NCBI GenBank assembly: GCA_002470515.1 | Contig: DKML01000009.1 | Location: forward strand, 15,681-79,680 | Reading direction: 5' to 3' | Source: Proteobacteria bacterium UBA7415 | GTDB lineage: Bacteria; Pseudomonadota; Gammaproteobacteria; Arenicellales; Arenicellaceae | Length of the DNA: 64,000 bases | Shown here: positions 63,315-64,000 of the stretch, one piece after another | Layout: every line of letters starts with the position of its first letter | Numbering within the stretch: position 1 is the first letter of the stretch | Notes under the pieces: generated by a model | Told to the model about the DNA's origin: nothing | The model's input: the letters and a program-made list of their open reading frames with translations, nothing else | Database searches by the model: none | Position numbers and translations under genes: made by a program

Positions 63315-64000
63315 ATGACCGATAAGAAAAATGCTGCCGATAAGAGAGCCGTAAAAATAGACGCGGACATTGCCGTTTCAAATCGACGCAATGCCGTTAA
63401 AAACATTTTGGCGGGCAGTACTTTAGCCGCTGGTGCTGCAACGAGCAGCGTTTGGGTAAAACCTGTGGTTGATGCTGTTGTAACCCCGGCGCACGCACAA
63501 ACATCAACTGTTTTTGTTGTGAGTGGTAATGCTGTTGTAACAGTCACTAAAGCAGGATTCGCCCAGAGTAGAAGCGTTCTCGATATGTTTATCGATTCAG
63601 CACACGCCACTGCACTCCCAAACTTTGAAGGTGCTTGCGTGACGATGTCTGGCGATACGGTTACTGGCACACTCACAGTAGATTTTGTATTTTTTGAGAA
63701 TAAGCCGCTTAGCATTACAGGTCGTATTAACGCATCTGGAACTTTCAACTTTACTGATCAGGGCGTAACTGTTTCTGGAGCGTACAACCCAGCTACAGGT
63801 TCAGCAAGCTGAACTATTGTCGCGGGTTCAAACTCATATGGGTTTACATTGGCGGATACAGCAGGCGCGTGTACGCCTTCGGAGCCGACACCAACCACAA
63901 CCACAGCCTACCCAACAACGGGATATCCAACAACGGGATATCCAACGTCGACAATTCAACCAACGACTACATCAAACACGACCACGACCACGACCACGAC
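63315..64000 (+). pseudogene. Tat/Thr-rich protein copy 2, interrupted by a stop codon and cut by the window end
   Basis: Starts at ATG 63315 (MTDKKNAADKRAVK) with GAGAGAC upstream. It has the twin-arginine signal SNRRNAVKNILAG and the same mature core as copy 1. At 63810-63812 a TGA stands where copy 1 has GGA (62651-62653), a single G-to-T change that truncates the product to 165 residues. The same frame continues beyond the stop with intact similarity (TIVAGSNSYGFTLADTAGACTP) and a Thr tail with an extra GYPTT unit. It runs into an ACGACC microsatellite at the window edge. The truncated form lacks the second Cys and the whole Thr tail. A recent pseudogene or a sequencing error are both possible. 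Confidence 0.75.
63966..64000 (+). repeat. ACGACC microsatellite in the Thr-coding tail
   Basis: Repeated ACGACC (Thr-Thr) units run to the window end and continue beyond it. The unit is 6 bp, so length change keeps frame and alters the number of Thr residues. Confidence 0.75.

Noticed and set aside
63810..63812. Selenocysteine or programmed readthrough at the TGA of copy 2
   Set aside because: The matching codon in copy 1 is glycine (GGA), not cysteine, and no SECIS-like hairpin is evident after it.

Overview
The window looks like a chromosomal segment of a marine gammaproteobacterium. The basis is the Na+-based energetics (oxaloacetate decarboxylase pump, Na+/alanine symporter, NhaC and SLC13 carriers), the pilT/pilU-proC-yggS and gshB-tonB-ruvX-pyrB neighbourhoods, a HexR-controlled Entner-Doudoroff cluster, polyhydroxyalkanoate (PHA) granule genes and an AlkB alkane hydroxylase. 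An Arenicella-like lineage is possible, but that is a guess. I see no rRNA, tRNA, CRISPR array, prophage or complete insertion sequence.

Layout. 1-4238: 3' end of leuA, two tandem secreted proteins with TonB C-terminal domains, and a BrnT/BrnA toxin-antitoxin pair. 4239-10716 (minus): an old yellow enzyme, a gamma-carbonic anhydrase, oadB-oadA-oadG and an M18 aminopeptidase. 10938-14137 (plus): a membrane J-domain protein, then a PHA granule cluster (phasin, PhaD-like TetR regulator, PHA-system protein, large phasin with a histone-H1-like N-terminus). 14391-20071: a frameshifted gene remnant, a GT-C type glycosyltransferase, a thioredoxin-like protein, a patatin lipase and a second old yellow enzyme. 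20208-22620: an AraC regulator divergent from alkB. 22742-32285: trmJ, then hexR, gap, glk, zwf, pgl, edd and eda with five near-perfect HexR operators in the two divergent intergenic regions. 32401-41707: DUF2333 protein, alanine symporter, TonB-dependent receptor, NhaC, EamA exporter and a canonical ACC deaminase. 41774-52307: housekeeping (YehS, metW-metX, yggT, proC, yggS, pilT-pilU, pyrB, ruvX, tonB, gshB). 52475-59016: acetyltransferase, SLC13 carrier, small lipoprotein, phosphate-type porin with a putative Pho box, an ABC-F protein and an alpha/beta hydrolase. 59043-59154: a 14-bp minisatellite.

The most unusual part is the right end (59205-64000). A long TPR/GT-A glycosyltransferase, resembling polypeptide GalNAc-transferases in its Asp-x-His motif, is divergent from a tandem pair of twin-arginine-signal proteins whose C-terminal tails are almost half threonine (mucin-like). 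The two copies share a gene-conversion-like block of 297 bp with only five differences, all synonymous. The second copy carries a nonsense mutation. I propose, as inference, a cytoplasmic O-glycosylation plus Tat-export system for a mucin-like surface protein.

Central carbon flow as read here: glucose enters through glk-zwf-pgl-edd-eda, and gap, under HexR, takes up the glyceraldehyde-3-phosphate. Carbon may be stored as PHA, and the Oad pump couples oxaloacetate decarboxylation to Na+ export, feeding the several Na+-driven carriers nearby.
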